Shown piece by piece: positions 1 through 7,242 of a stretch of DNA of 64,000 bases. The notes beneath the pieces are model-generated. The model saw only the letters and a list, made by a program, of their open reading frames with translations. It was not told the origin of the DNA and did no database searches. The translations under genes were made by a program, and so were the position numbers. The first letter of the stretch is position 1; each line of letters begins with the position of its first letter. Location of the stretch: the NCBI GenBank assembly GCA_002025645.1, contig CP018783.1, forward strand, positions 3,596,001 to 3,660,000, written 5' to 3'. This DNA comes from Curtobacterium pusillum (GTDB lineage: Bacteria > Actinomycetota > Actinomycetes > Actinomycetales > Microbacteriaceae).

Positions 1-701
1 GGACCCGGGCGCAGTGGCTCGGGGCGATCGGCCTCGGGCTGGCCCTCGGCGGCATGAACGTCTTCATCTACATCGCGTTCGCGAGCATCCCGATCGGGGT
101 CGCCGTCACCATCGAGTTCCTCGGCCCCCTCGCGCTCTCCCTCGTGCACACCCGACGCTGGCGTGACGTCCTCTGGGCGGTCCTCGCGCTCGCCGGGGTC
201 GTGCTCCTCGGCGTCGGGCCGGCAGCGGTCACCGCGGTCGGGGGCGTCGTCTTCGCCGTGCTCGCCGCGGCGTGCTGGGCCGGCTACATCGTGATGAACC
301 GGCACGTCGGCGCCGCGATCCCCGGGGTGGACGGCCTCGCGGTGTCGATGCTCGTGGCGATGGTCGTGTCGCTGCCGTTCGGACTCCGGTCCGCCGTCGA
401 CGGGGTCGTCCGCGAGCCGTGGCTCCTCGTCGTGTTCGGCGCGGTGGCCGTGCTGTCGAGCGTGCTGCCCTACGCCCTCGAGATGCTCGCGCTCCGGCGG
501 ATGCCGACCCGCGTGTTCGGGGTGCTGCAGAGCCTGGGGCCGGCGATCGCGGCCCTCGCGGGCCTGCTGATCCTGCACGAGGGACTCGCGCCGCTCGAGA
601 TCGTCGCACTCGCGTGCGTCACCGCGGCGAGCGTGGGCGTGACGCTGTCCGCCCGTCGCGAGCGGGGCAGTCGAAAAGGAGGCACGGATCCCGTTCCGTG
701 A
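1..701 (+). CDS. EamA/RhtA-like amino-acid or metabolite exporter, 3' part
   Basis: The reading frame is open from the window edge, so the N-terminus is missing; the ATG at 54 is probably internal. The visible part is a string of hydrophobic helices ending in a basic tail, with the IPIGVAVTIEFLGPLALSL stretch typical of RhtA-type members of the EamA (drug/metabolite transporter) family, which export small amino acids or metabolites across the inner membrane. The substrate cannot be read from sequence. The stop codon (699-701) lies in the loop of a long inverted repeat whose left arm is still coding. Confidence 0.85.
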   Translation, partial: TRAQWLGAIGLGLALGGMNVFIYIAFASIPIGVAVTIEFLGPLALSLVHTRRWRDVLWAVLALAGVVLLGVGPAAVTAVGGVVFAVLAAACWAGYIVMNRHVGAAIPGVDGLAVSMLVAMVVSLPFGLRSAVDGVVREPWLLVVFGAVAVLSSVLPYALEMLALRRMPTRVFGVLQSLGPAIAALAGLLILHEGLAPLEIVALACVTAASVGVTLSARRERGSRKGGTDPVP

Positions 702-725
702 ATCCGGAACGTGATCCGTGCCTCC
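678..725. repeat. Long hairpin made from the CTGGAGGC-type element
   Basis: Two perfect 13-base arms (678-690 and 713-725, GGAGGCACGGATC and its complement) enclose a second inverted repeat (CGTTCC at 692-697, GGAACG at 706-711). No T-run follows, so if it terminates transcription it is not a classical intrinsic terminator. It separates the convergent EamA gene and the 50-aa minus-strand gene, and its arms carry the dispersed GGAGGCACGG core found all over the window. Confidence 0.7.
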
Positions 726-736
726 AGTAAGACCGC

Positions 737-889
737 CTATTCGTCGCGGAGGAAGTCCGCGTACGTGGGCTCCGTGTGTTCACCCGTCAGCAAAGCCGGA
801 TCGTTGACCCGTCGTTCGACGTAGGCCGCGATGACCTCGGGTGGGGTGAGCACGTGGGCGACCCAGGACGGCACCTCGCTCTTCTTCAT
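737..889 (-). CDS. Small hypothetical protein (50 aa)
   Basis: An ATG at 889 is preceded by a very strong Shine-Dalgarno sequence (GGGAGGAGG on the minus strand, within about 891-901), which supports a real short gene. The 50-residue product starts MKKSEVPSWVAHVLTPPEVI and ends in acidic residues. It has no signal peptide, membrane segment or cysteine. I do not recognise a family. It lies 100 bases downstream of the LexA-box-controlled 107-aa gene on the same strand and could be co-transcribed, though it has its own ribosome site. Confidence 0.6.
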   Translation of the reverse strand: MKKSEVPSWVAHVLTPPEVIAAYVERRVNDPALLTGEHTEPTYADFLRDE

Positions 890-990
890 GGTGCCTCCTC
901 CCAGTCCCAGCACTCGGATCGAATGCCTCGATCGTTGAGTTACTTGCTGTACCGGTGTTCCGTAAACGATCCTCGTGATGTCGGACGAAG

Positions 991-1314
991 TCAATGCGGT
1001 GCGTTCTCCGGACTGCGCCTGTCGATGTCGGCGCGGAGGGTGCGGTGCTTCACGGCCGACCGCCACACCCACGCGTTCGCCTGTTGCCCGAACTGCGCCC
1101 ACTCGACCATGACGGCGTCGCGGGTCCAGCTCTTCGCGAATGCCTTCACCCGGACGTGGAAGGTGGGGAACTGGATCCACGCCCACACCGGCACGGGGGT
1201 GACGGCGTGGCAGACGTCCGGCCCGCGGGCGTCCTCCGACAGGGAGTAGGCGCGCGGGCGTTCGACCTCCGGGTGTTCCGGGGGCTGCCACCGGTTCTCG
1301 CGACGCCGTCCCAC
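991..1314 (-). CDS. Hypothetical protein (107 aa) with LexA-box promoter
   Basis: I chose the GTG at 1314 because it sits directly downstream of a good promoter (TTGACG, 17-bp spacer, TCGAAT, then six bases). There is no Shine-Dalgarno sequence, so the transcript is probably leaderless. The product is soluble and rich in Trp and Arg, with a central block around PVWAWIQFPTFHVRVKAFAK followed by a second Trp-rich stretch (NAWVWRSAVKHR). No catalytic motif is obvious. A perfect LexA-type palindrome covers the promoter, so I infer DNA-damage induction. The function is unknown; the biased composition could suit nucleic-acid or protein contact, but that is a guess. Confidence 0.7.
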   Translation of the reverse strand: MGRRRENRWQPPEHPEVERPRAYSLSEDARGPDVCHAVTPVPVWAWIQFPTFHVRVKAFAKSWTRDAVMVEWAQFGQQANAWVWRSAVKHRTLRADIDRRSPENAPH

Positions 1315-1320
1315 GAGAGT

Positions 1321-1349
1321 ATTCGAACGTGTGTTCGAATCGGCGTCAA
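1321..1349 (-). promoter_or_regulatory. SOS promoter: LexA box over -35/-10
   Basis: Reading the minus strand, TTGACG (1344-1349) and TCGAAT (1321-1326) are 17 bp apart. TCGAACACACGTTCGA (1323-1338) fills the spacer and enters the -10. The 20-base segment 1321-1340 is an inverted repeat with 8-bp arms and four central bases. It matches the actinobacterial LexA consensus TCGAAC-N4-GTTCGA exactly, so LexA binding would occlude the promoter. Confidence 0.8.
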
Positions 1350-1430
1350 GTCGGCCGCACCGTTGGTGCGCCCACGTGACCGACGATCGGCGTGTCGCCG
1401 CGGGTCGCGCGTCGCGGCGGTTGCTGGGGC

Positions 1431-1527
1431 AGTGTGCGAGGTTCCGCGCTCGGTGCGAGGCCCGCGGCGTCCCACGGTGCACGGAACCTCGCACCGTGTG
1501 GGTGGCTCCGCGCACCGTGCGAGGGGC
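1431..1527. repeat. Intergenic palindromic repeat, TGCGAGGTTCCGC family, copy 1
   Basis: This segment alternates TGCGAGGTTCCGC, CGGTGCGAGG and the complementary GGAACCTCGCACCG, so several stem-loops are possible. Related copies are at 11278-11400, 28083-28157 and 48287-48384. It lies between lacI and the 107-aa gene. Apart from this repeat and the SOS promoter I see nothing else in 1315-1535. Confidence 0.7.
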
Positions 1528-1535
1528 CCGCCGCG

Positions 1536-2567
1536 TCAGAGGGCGGCGCGCCCCGTCGACTCGCGGACGCTGAGCGTCAGGGACGGCCCCGGGCGCGACG
1601 GCAGCGGGGTCCCGGCGTCGATCTGCTCGCGGAGCAGCGTCGCGGCACGCTGCCCGAGCTCGACCGTGTCGCGGGTCAGCGAGGTGATCGACGGGCGCAC
1701 GAGCCGGACCATCGCCGAGTCGTCGAACGACACGATCGAGACGTCTCCCGGAACGGCGACACCCATCTCGCTCGCCACGCCGAGTCCGGCGACCGCGAGC
1801 ACGTCGTTGTCGTACACGATCGCGGTGGGGCGGACGCTCCGAGAGAGCAGGGTCCGGGTCGCGTTCGCGCCGGCTTCGGCGGAGTAGTCGGTCGGGATCG
1901 ACCCGGAGCCCTCGTGCCCCTCGGTGGTGGTGAACGCCCGGACGCGGTCGATCCGCATGGCCGTGTGCTCGAACTCCGGCCGTCCGGCCACGTGGGCGAT
2001 CCGTCGGTGCCCGAGCGCGTGCAGGTACCGCAGGACGGTGTCCGTCGCGTCGGAGTCGTCGATCCAGACGCTCGGCGCCGCGCCCTCGGCCGACGGGTGC
2101 GACCCGACGACCACGGTCGGCATGCCGAGTTCGGCGAGGAGGGCGAGCCGCTCGTCGTCGCGCCGCGGGTCGATCACGATCACGCCGTCGACCCGGTGCC
2201 CGCGCCACCAGTCCCGGTAGGTGTCGAGCTCCTCGGTGGCGTCGCGCGCGACGAGGAGGTTCATGCCGACGTGGGTGCCGGCGAGCCCGAGCTGGATGCC
2301 GGAGATGAGGTCACCGAAGAACGACTCGGTGCCCAGGGTTCGCGCCGGCCGGTTGAGCACGAAGCCGATCGACCCGGCCTTCGCACCGCCGAGGGCGCGC
2401 GCGGCGGTGTGCGGCTGCCAGTCGAGTTCGTGGGCGACGGCACGCACCCGGGCGCGTGTCTCGTCGGAGACCCCGGGGCGGTCGTTGAGCGCGAACGAGA
2501 CCGCGCTGATGGACACGCCTGCACGCGCGGCGATGTCGGCGATCGTCGTGCGACGGTTCTTGGCCAC
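1536..2567 (-). CDS. LacI-family transcriptional repressor of the N-glycan locus
   Basis: The 343-aa protein has the LacI layout: a helix-turn-helix at the N-terminus (TIADIAARAGVSISAVSFAL, residues about 8-27), a hinge helix (QPHTAARAL), then a periplasmic-binding-protein-like sensor domain with FGDLISGIQ and VSFDDSAM motifs. The GTG at 2567 follows TATAGT (2575-2580) by seven bases with no Shine-Dalgarno, so translation is probably leaderless. It is divergent from the sugar ABC operon, and the palindromes between them are its likely operators. The inducer is inferred to be a mannose-containing oligosaccharide. Confidence 0.9.
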   Translation of the reverse strand: MAKNRRTTIADIAARAGVSISAVSFALNDRPGVSDETRARVRAVAHELDWQPHTAARALGGAKAGSIGFVLNRPARTLGTESFFGDLISGIQLGLAGTHVGMNLLVARDATEELDTYRDWWRGHRVDGVIVIDPRRDDERLALLAELGMPTVVVGSHPSAEGAAPSVWIDDSDATDTVLRYLHALGHRRIAHVAGRPEFEHTAMRIDRVRAFTTTEGHEGSGSIPTDYSAEAGANATRTLLSRSVRPTAIVYDNDVLAVAGLGVASEMGVAVPGDVSIVSFDDSAMVRLVRPSITSLTRDTVELGQRAATLLREQIDAGTPLPSRPGPSLTLSVRESTGRAAL

Positions 2568-2610
2568 GGGCTTGACTATAGCGCTTTAGTTCGCAAACAT
2601 CGCTGCATTC

Positions 2611-2644
2611 GACCGGTTCGGTCAAGGGAACTGAACCGGTTCAG
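2611..2644. promoter_or_regulatory. Probable LacI-family operators
   Basis: CTGAACCGGTTCAG (2631-2644) is a perfect 14-bp palindrome with the central CG typical of LacI/GalR sites. Twenty bases upstream, GACCGGTTCGGTC (2611-2623) is a weaker related inverted repeat (GACCG and CGGTC arms). They lie between lacI and the lipoprotein gene, 57-90 bases before the latter's start, where a bound repressor could control both directions. Confidence 0.75.
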
Positions 2645-2700
2645 CAGCATCCGCAGCGCGACGAAGCAGCAGTCGCAGCACGACGAAGGAGTCACGAGCG

Positions 2701-3999
2701 ATGAAGAACACCACACGCAGGACGACGGGACGCGCCGTGGCGCTCCTCGCAGGAGCGGCCGTCACGGCCCTCGCACTGACGGCCTGCTCGAGCGGCGGCA
2801 ACGCCTCGGGCAGCGACGGCGGGAGCGGGAAGGTCGAGGGGTCGATCACCCTGCAGACGTGGGCGCTGACCCCGACCTACACGGACTACCTCAACGGCGT
2901 GATCAAGGACTTCGAGGCGAAGTACCCGGACGCGAAGGTGAAGCTCGTCGACCAGCCGGGTGACGGGTACGCCGACAAGGTCCTCAGCCAGGCGTCCTCG
3001 AACTCCCTGCCCGACGTGGTCAACCTGCCGCCGGACATCGCCCTGCCCCTCGCGAAGCGCGGCTTCCTGCAGGACGTCGCGAAGGACGACTCGAAGCTGT
3101 CGAGCACCTACGTCAAGGGCGCCCTCGCTGCTTACAACTACAAGGGCGTCGACGGCACGTTCGGGTACCCCTGGTACCTCAACACCGACGTCGACTACTG
3201 GAACAAGACGATGTTCCAGAAGTGCGGCCTCGACCCCGCGAACCCGCCGAAGACCACCGACGAGCTGTTCACGCAGGCCGAGACCATGCACCAGAAGTGC
3301 CCGGACGACTACCTGATGAGCCGCAAGCCCGGCCTGTCGGACTTCTCGCTCGCCGGCGTCAAGATCATCAACGACCAGGGCACGAAGTTCACGTTCGCGA
3401 ACTCGTCGAAGGCCGCGGACCTCATCGCGAAGTACGCCAAGGCCTACAAGGAGGGCCTCATGCCGTCCTCGGTCCTGAACACCGACTACCTCGGCAACTC
3501 CACCCTGTTCACGCAGGGCAAGGTCGCCTGGACCACCGGTGGTGCCACCGCGATCAGCGACTTCGAGAAGAACAACCCGTCGCTCAAGGGCAACATCGTG
3601 GTGTCGTCGGCACTCGACAACCCGCCGCTGTACGTGCAGGGCCTCAGCGTCAGCGCGAAGAGCAAGCACATCGCCACGGCCGAGGCACTCGCCGCATTCA
3701 TGACGAACGCCAAGAACCAGGAGGCCTTCGCGCACCTGGTCAACATCTTCCCGTCGACCACCTCGTCGCAGTCCGACCCGTACTTCTCGAAGGACGACGG
3801 CACCGTCGAGGCGAAGGCCCGCGTGCTCGCCAACGACGCCCTGAAGACGGCGAAGAACCTCAACCCGGTCGAGGCGAACTCGGCCATGACGGACTTCCTC
3901 GACCAGCAGATCGCGCTGGCGATGAAGGGCGGCACCACGCCCGAGAAGGCGCTGCAGACCGCCCAGACCAAGATGAACAGCCTGCTGGCCAACAGCTGA
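2701..3999 (+). CDS. Carbohydrate ABC transporter substrate-binding lipoprotein
   Basis: The 432-aa protein starts with a lipoprotein signal (basic N-terminus, hydrophobic core, lipobox LTAC with Cys29), then a Ser/Gly-rich linker and a family 1 extracellular solute-binding domain (ITLQTWALTPTYTDYLNGVI; later SKAADLIAKYAKAYKEG and KVAWTTGGATAISDFEKN). It should be anchored outside the membrane and deliver an oligosaccharide to the two permeases that follow with overlapping starts. Its position with Endo H and mannosidase genes suggests a high-mannose glycan ligand. No ATPase is encoded in the cluster, so a shared MsmK/MalK-type ATPase elsewhere is implied. Confidence 0.92.
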   Translation: MKNTTRRTTGRAVALLAGAAVTALALTACSSGGNASGSDGGSGKVEGSITLQTWALTPTYTDYLNGVIKDFEAKYPDAKVKLVDQPGDGYADKVLSQASSNSLPDVVNLPPDIALPLAKRGFLQDVAKDDSKLSSTYVKGALAAYNYKGVDGTFGYPWYLNTDVDYWNKTMFQKCGLDPANPPKTTDELFTQAETMHQKCPDDYLMSRKPGLSDFSLAGVKIINDQGTKFTFANSSKAADLIAKYAKAYKEGLMPSSVLNTDYLGNSTLFTQGKVAWTTGGATAISDFEKNNPSLKGNIVVSSALDNPPLYVQGLSVSAKSKHIATAEALAAFMTNAKNQEAFAHLVNIFPSTTSSQSDPYFSKDDGTVEAKARVLANDALKTAKNLNPVEANSAMTDFLDQQIALAMKGGTTPEKALQTAQTKMNSLLANS

Positions 4000-4877
4000 T
4001 GCGCGCCAACCGCTGGTTCACGCCCTGGCTGCTCGTCCTGCCGGCACTCGTCTGGCTCCTCGCGTTCAGCCTCTGGCCGTCGATCAACACCGTCCGGCTG
4101 TCATTCACGAACGCCAGCCCCCTCGGGGGCGTGAGCCAGTGGGTGGGCCTGCAGAACTTCGAGACGCTGCTGGCCGACCCGCAGGTGTGGGAGGCGCTCC
4201 TCAACAGCGTCATCTACATGGCGGTCTGCTTGCCGCTCCTGACGGTCCTGCCGCTCCTGATGGCGGTGCTCGTCGAGCGGAAGCTCCCTGGCATCGCGTT
4301 CTTCCGGACCGCGTACTACACGCCCGTGATCGCCAGCGCCGTGGTCGTCGGGCTCATCTGGAACTGGATCCTCGACGACCGCGGGGTCATCAACGAGATG
4401 GCGCAGCACCTCGGGATCGTCCAGAGCTCGATCCCGTTCCTCACCGACCGGTGGCTGCTCGTGTTCAGCGCTATCAGCCTCACGGTGTGGAAGGGCCTCG
4501 GGTACTACATGATCATCTTCCTGGCGGCCCTCGGGAACGTCGGGAAGGACCTGCACGAGGCCGCGGCGCTCGACGGCGCCGGCTCGGTCCGCCGGTTCTG
4601 GTCGGTCACCATGCCGGGCGTCCGGGGGACGATGACGCTCGTCGGCATCCTCGTCTGCGTCAGCGCGCTCCGGGTGTTCAGCGAGCTCTACATCCTCACC
4701 AACGGCACGGGCGGACCGGGCGGGCAGGACAACTCGCTCGTCATGCTCATCCAGCAGTACGCCCGCGGCTTCACCGGCAACCTCGGCTACGCGTCCGCCC
4801 TGAGCCTCCTGCTCTTCGTCGTGACGCTCATCCCGATGCTCGCCCTCGCCCGGATGAACAGCAAGGCGGACAAGTGA
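3999..4877 (+). CDS. Sugar ABC transporter permease (MalF/UgpA type)
   Basis: The 292-aa integral membrane protein has six hydrophobic segments and the binding-protein-dependent permease loop EAAALDGAGSVRRFWSVTMP (about residues 186-205), which docks the ATPase. The ATG overlaps the lipoprotein stop by one base (TGATG), so translation is coupled. The short N-terminus before the first helix is typical of UgpA-like permeases. Confidence 0.93.
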   Translation: MRANRWFTPWLLVLPALVWLLAFSLWPSINTVRLSFTNASPLGGVSQWVGLQNFETLLADPQVWEALLNSVIYMAVCLPLLTVLPLLMAVLVERKLPGIAFFRTAYYTPVIASAVVVGLIWNWILDDRGVINEMAQHLGIVQSSIPFLTDRWLLVFSAISLTVWKGLGYYMIIFLAALGNVGKDLHEAAALDGAGSVRRFWSVTMPGVRGTMTLVGILVCVSALRVFSELYILTNGTGGPGGQDNSLVMLIQQYARGFTGNLGYASALSLLLFVVTLIPMLALARMNSKADK

Positions 4878-5839
4878 CCAACACGACCACCACCAGCGAA
4901 CCCGCCCTGGGCGGGGCGCGCGGTGCAGCCAGCCCCACGCCGGACGTGACCGGCACGACGGAGGGGGGCCGCGCCTCCAGGCAGAACGGACGCAAGCGCC
5001 GCGCGTCCTGGGGTGTCATGTCCACCCGCGAGAAGGTCCTCCGCTACGTCCTGCTCGTCGTGGTGCTCTTCATCACGATCGGTCCGTTCCTGTGGCAGTT
5101 GTCCACCTCGCTCAAGGGCACGGGGGAGGACATCTACACCGCGAACCCGTCCTTCATCCCGACCCAGCCGACGTTCGGCAACTACCTGCGCGTCGGCGAG
5201 GCCATCCCGGTCTTCGGCTACATCGGCAACTCGCTCGTCGTCGCCGCGATCGACGTCCTCGGGAACATCGTGTTCGCGACCCTCGCGGGCTTCGCGCTCG
5301 CGCGGCTGCAGTGGCGCTTCCGGAAGGCCGTGCTCGGGCTCTTCCTGGCGACCCTGGTGCTGCCGGGCGAGGCGACGATCATCTCCCAGTTCGTCACCGT
5401 GAAGGACCTCGGCCTCGCCGACTCCCTCGTCGGTGTCGCGCTCCCCGGGATGATTGCGGCGCTCAACGTCCTGCTGATGTTCAACGCGTTCCGGCAGATC
5501 CCCGAGGAGATCGACCAGGCGGCCGTGATGGACGGCGCGAACGCCCTGCAGCGGCTCAGGTACATCTCGCTGCCCGCCGTGCAGGGGACCATCGCGGTGA
5601 TCGCGATCTTCTCGTTCATCGGCGCGTGGGACGACTTCCTCTGGCCGCTCATCGTGCTGCAGTCGCCGGACAAGCTGACCCTGACGGTGGGGCTGCAGTA
5701 CCTGCAGGGCACGTTCGCGACCGACCAGCGCATGATCGCCGCCGGCACGATGATCGCGTTCATCCCGATCGCCGTGATCTTCGCGATCCTGCAGCGCTTC
5801 TTCTTCAAGGGCGTCGAAGAGGGCGGGGTGAAGGGCTGA
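4874..5839 (+). CDS. Sugar ABC transporter permease (MalG/UgpE type)
   Basis: The GTG at 4874 overlaps the previous stop (GTGA). The 321-aa protein has an unusually long hydrophilic N-terminal tail of about 55 residues before the first helix, and a permease loop EIDQAAVMDGANALQRLRYI. The tail contains one copy of the dispersed element (CCGCGCCTCCAGGC, 4969-4982, read as GRASRQ), so part of the extension may derive from that repeat. A shorter start at the ATG near 5018 (MSTREKVLRY) is possible. It pairs with the preceding permease. Confidence 0.92.
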   Translation: MTNTTTTSEPALGGARGAASPTPDVTGTTEGGRASRQNGRKRRASWGVMSTREKVLRYVLLVVVLFITIGPFLWQLSTSLKGTGEDIYTANPSFIPTQPTFGNYLRVGEAIPVFGYIGNSLVVAAIDVLGNIVFATLAGFALARLQWRFRKAVLGLFLATLVLPGEATIISQFVTVKDLGLADSLVGVALPGMIAALNVLLMFNAFRQIPEEIDQAAVMDGANALQRLRYISLPAVQGTIAVIAIFSFIGAWDDFLWPLIVLQSPDKLTLTVGLQYLQGTFATDQRMIAAGTMIAFIPIAVIFAILQRFFFKGVEEGGVKG

Positions 5840-7182
5840 TGCGCTTCGGCGTCAACCACACTCCGTCGGTCGGCTGGTTCCACTCGTGGCTCGACTTCTC
5901 GCCGTCGGACACGGCGCGGGACATGGAGCAGATCGCCTCGCTCGGCGCCGACCACGTGCGGATCTTCCCGCTGTGGCCGGTGGTCCAGCCGAACCGGACC
6001 CTCATCCGGCAGTCGGCGCTGCGGGACGTCGCGACGGTCGTCGACATCGCCGGATCCTTCGGGCTCGACGTCAACGTCGACGCGCTGCAGGGGCACCTGT
6101 CGAGCTTCGACTTCGTCCCGTCGTGGCTGGAGAGCTGGCACCGGCGGAACATGTTCACCGACCCGGACGTCGTCGCGTCGACCGCGGCGTACGTCGAGGC
6201 GCTCGCGGCGGCGGTGGCGGACAAGCCGAACCTGCTCGGGATCACCATCGGCAACGAGGTGAACCAGTTCGCGCACGCGCCGCACCCGGCACCGCACGAC
6301 ACCACCGCGGAGCAGGGACACGCGTGGGCGGCGGCGATGGTCGCGGCCGCCCGGCGCGGCCTGTCCGTCGCCTCCGGCGTTTCCGGCCTGGAGGCGCGGC
6401 GCGGCTCCGCCCCGCTGGTCACCGTCGCGCAGTACGACGCGGCCTGGTACGACGACGCGCAGCCCTTCGGCCCGGAGCACGCGGCGGACCACGGTGACGC
6501 GACGGTCACGCACTCGTGGGTGTTCAACGGCTCGGCGGCGCTGCACGGCGCGCTCGGTCCCGGATCGGTCCGGCACGGCGAGTACCTGCTCCAACTCGCC
6601 GCCGCGTGGAACCGTGACCCCGAGCGGCCGAACTGGCTGCAGGAGGTCGGCGCCCCGACGAACGTGGTCGACCCCGCCGATGCCGCTTCGTTCACCGAGC
6701 AGACGATCCGCCACGTGCTCGACGCGCAGCACGTGCTCGGGGTCACCTGGTGGTGCTCGCACGACGTCTCCCGGTCCCTCGCCGACTTCCCGGAGCTCGA
6801 GTACGACCTCGGCCTGTTCACGAACGACGGCCGACTCAAGCCCGCGGGGGAGGCCTTCGCCGCACTCGCCCGGTCGGCGCGCGACGGCGCCACCACTTCG
6901 GCGGCACCGCCGTCGACCGCCCTCGTCCTCGACGACGACGGCCCGGACGGCGCACCCCGGCACGGAATCCGAGCCGACAGCGCACCCGGAGGCCGGTTCG
7001 CCGCCGCCTGGCTCGAGCTCGCCGAGAGTGCCCTGGACGGCCGCGGGCCACAGGTCGTCCTGCGCTCCCGCATCGACGACGACACCCTGCTCGCCGCACG
7101 GGGCATCACCCGGTGCGTCGAGGTCCCCGACGACGCCCCCACAGCACTGCTGTCGGTCGCCCACCCGGCGACGATGGCCTGA
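5839..7182 (+). CDS. GH5-like glycosidase, probable beta-mannosidase for the N-glycan core
   Basis: The ATG overlaps the permease stop. The 447-aa protein has no signal peptide, so it is cytosolic. It shows a TIM-barrel glycosidase pattern of the GH5/GH-A clan: FGVNHTPS near the N-terminus, DVNVDALQGHLSSFDFVPSW, acid/base Glu in GITIGNEVNQF (about residue 138), and probable nucleophile Glu in NWLQEVGAP (about 271). GH5_18 enzymes of bifidobacterial N-glycan loci cleave Man-beta-1,4-GlcNAc, and this context suggests the same role; subfamily assignment is inference. A dispersed-element copy (6386-6399) inserts an in-frame SGLEARRGS segment. Confidence 0.8.
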   Translation: MRFGVNHTPSVGWFHSWLDFSPSDTARDMEQIASLGADHVRIFPLWPVVQPNRTLIRQSALRDVATVVDIAGSFGLDVNVDALQGHLSSFDFVPSWLESWHRRNMFTDPDVVASTAAYVEALAAAVADKPNLLGITIGNEVNQFAHAPHPAPHDTTAEQGHAWAAAMVAAARRGLSVASGVSGLEARRGSAPLVTVAQYDAAWYDDAQPFGPEHAADHGDATVTHSWVFNGSAALHGALGPGSVRHGEYLLQLAAAWNRDPERPNWLQEVGAPTNVVDPADAASFTEQTIRHVLDAQHVLGVTWWCSHDVSRSLADFPELEYDLGLFTNDGRLKPAGEAFAALARSARDGATTSAAPPSTALVLDDDGPDGAPRHGIRADSAPGGRFAAAWLELAESALDGRGPQVVLRSRIDDDTLLAARGITRCVEVPDDAPTALLSVAHPATMA

Positions 7183-7242
7183 CCGCACCACCCGCCCGTC
7201 CCGCCGGCACCGACGCCGGCCCTCCCATCCAGGAAGGTCCCC

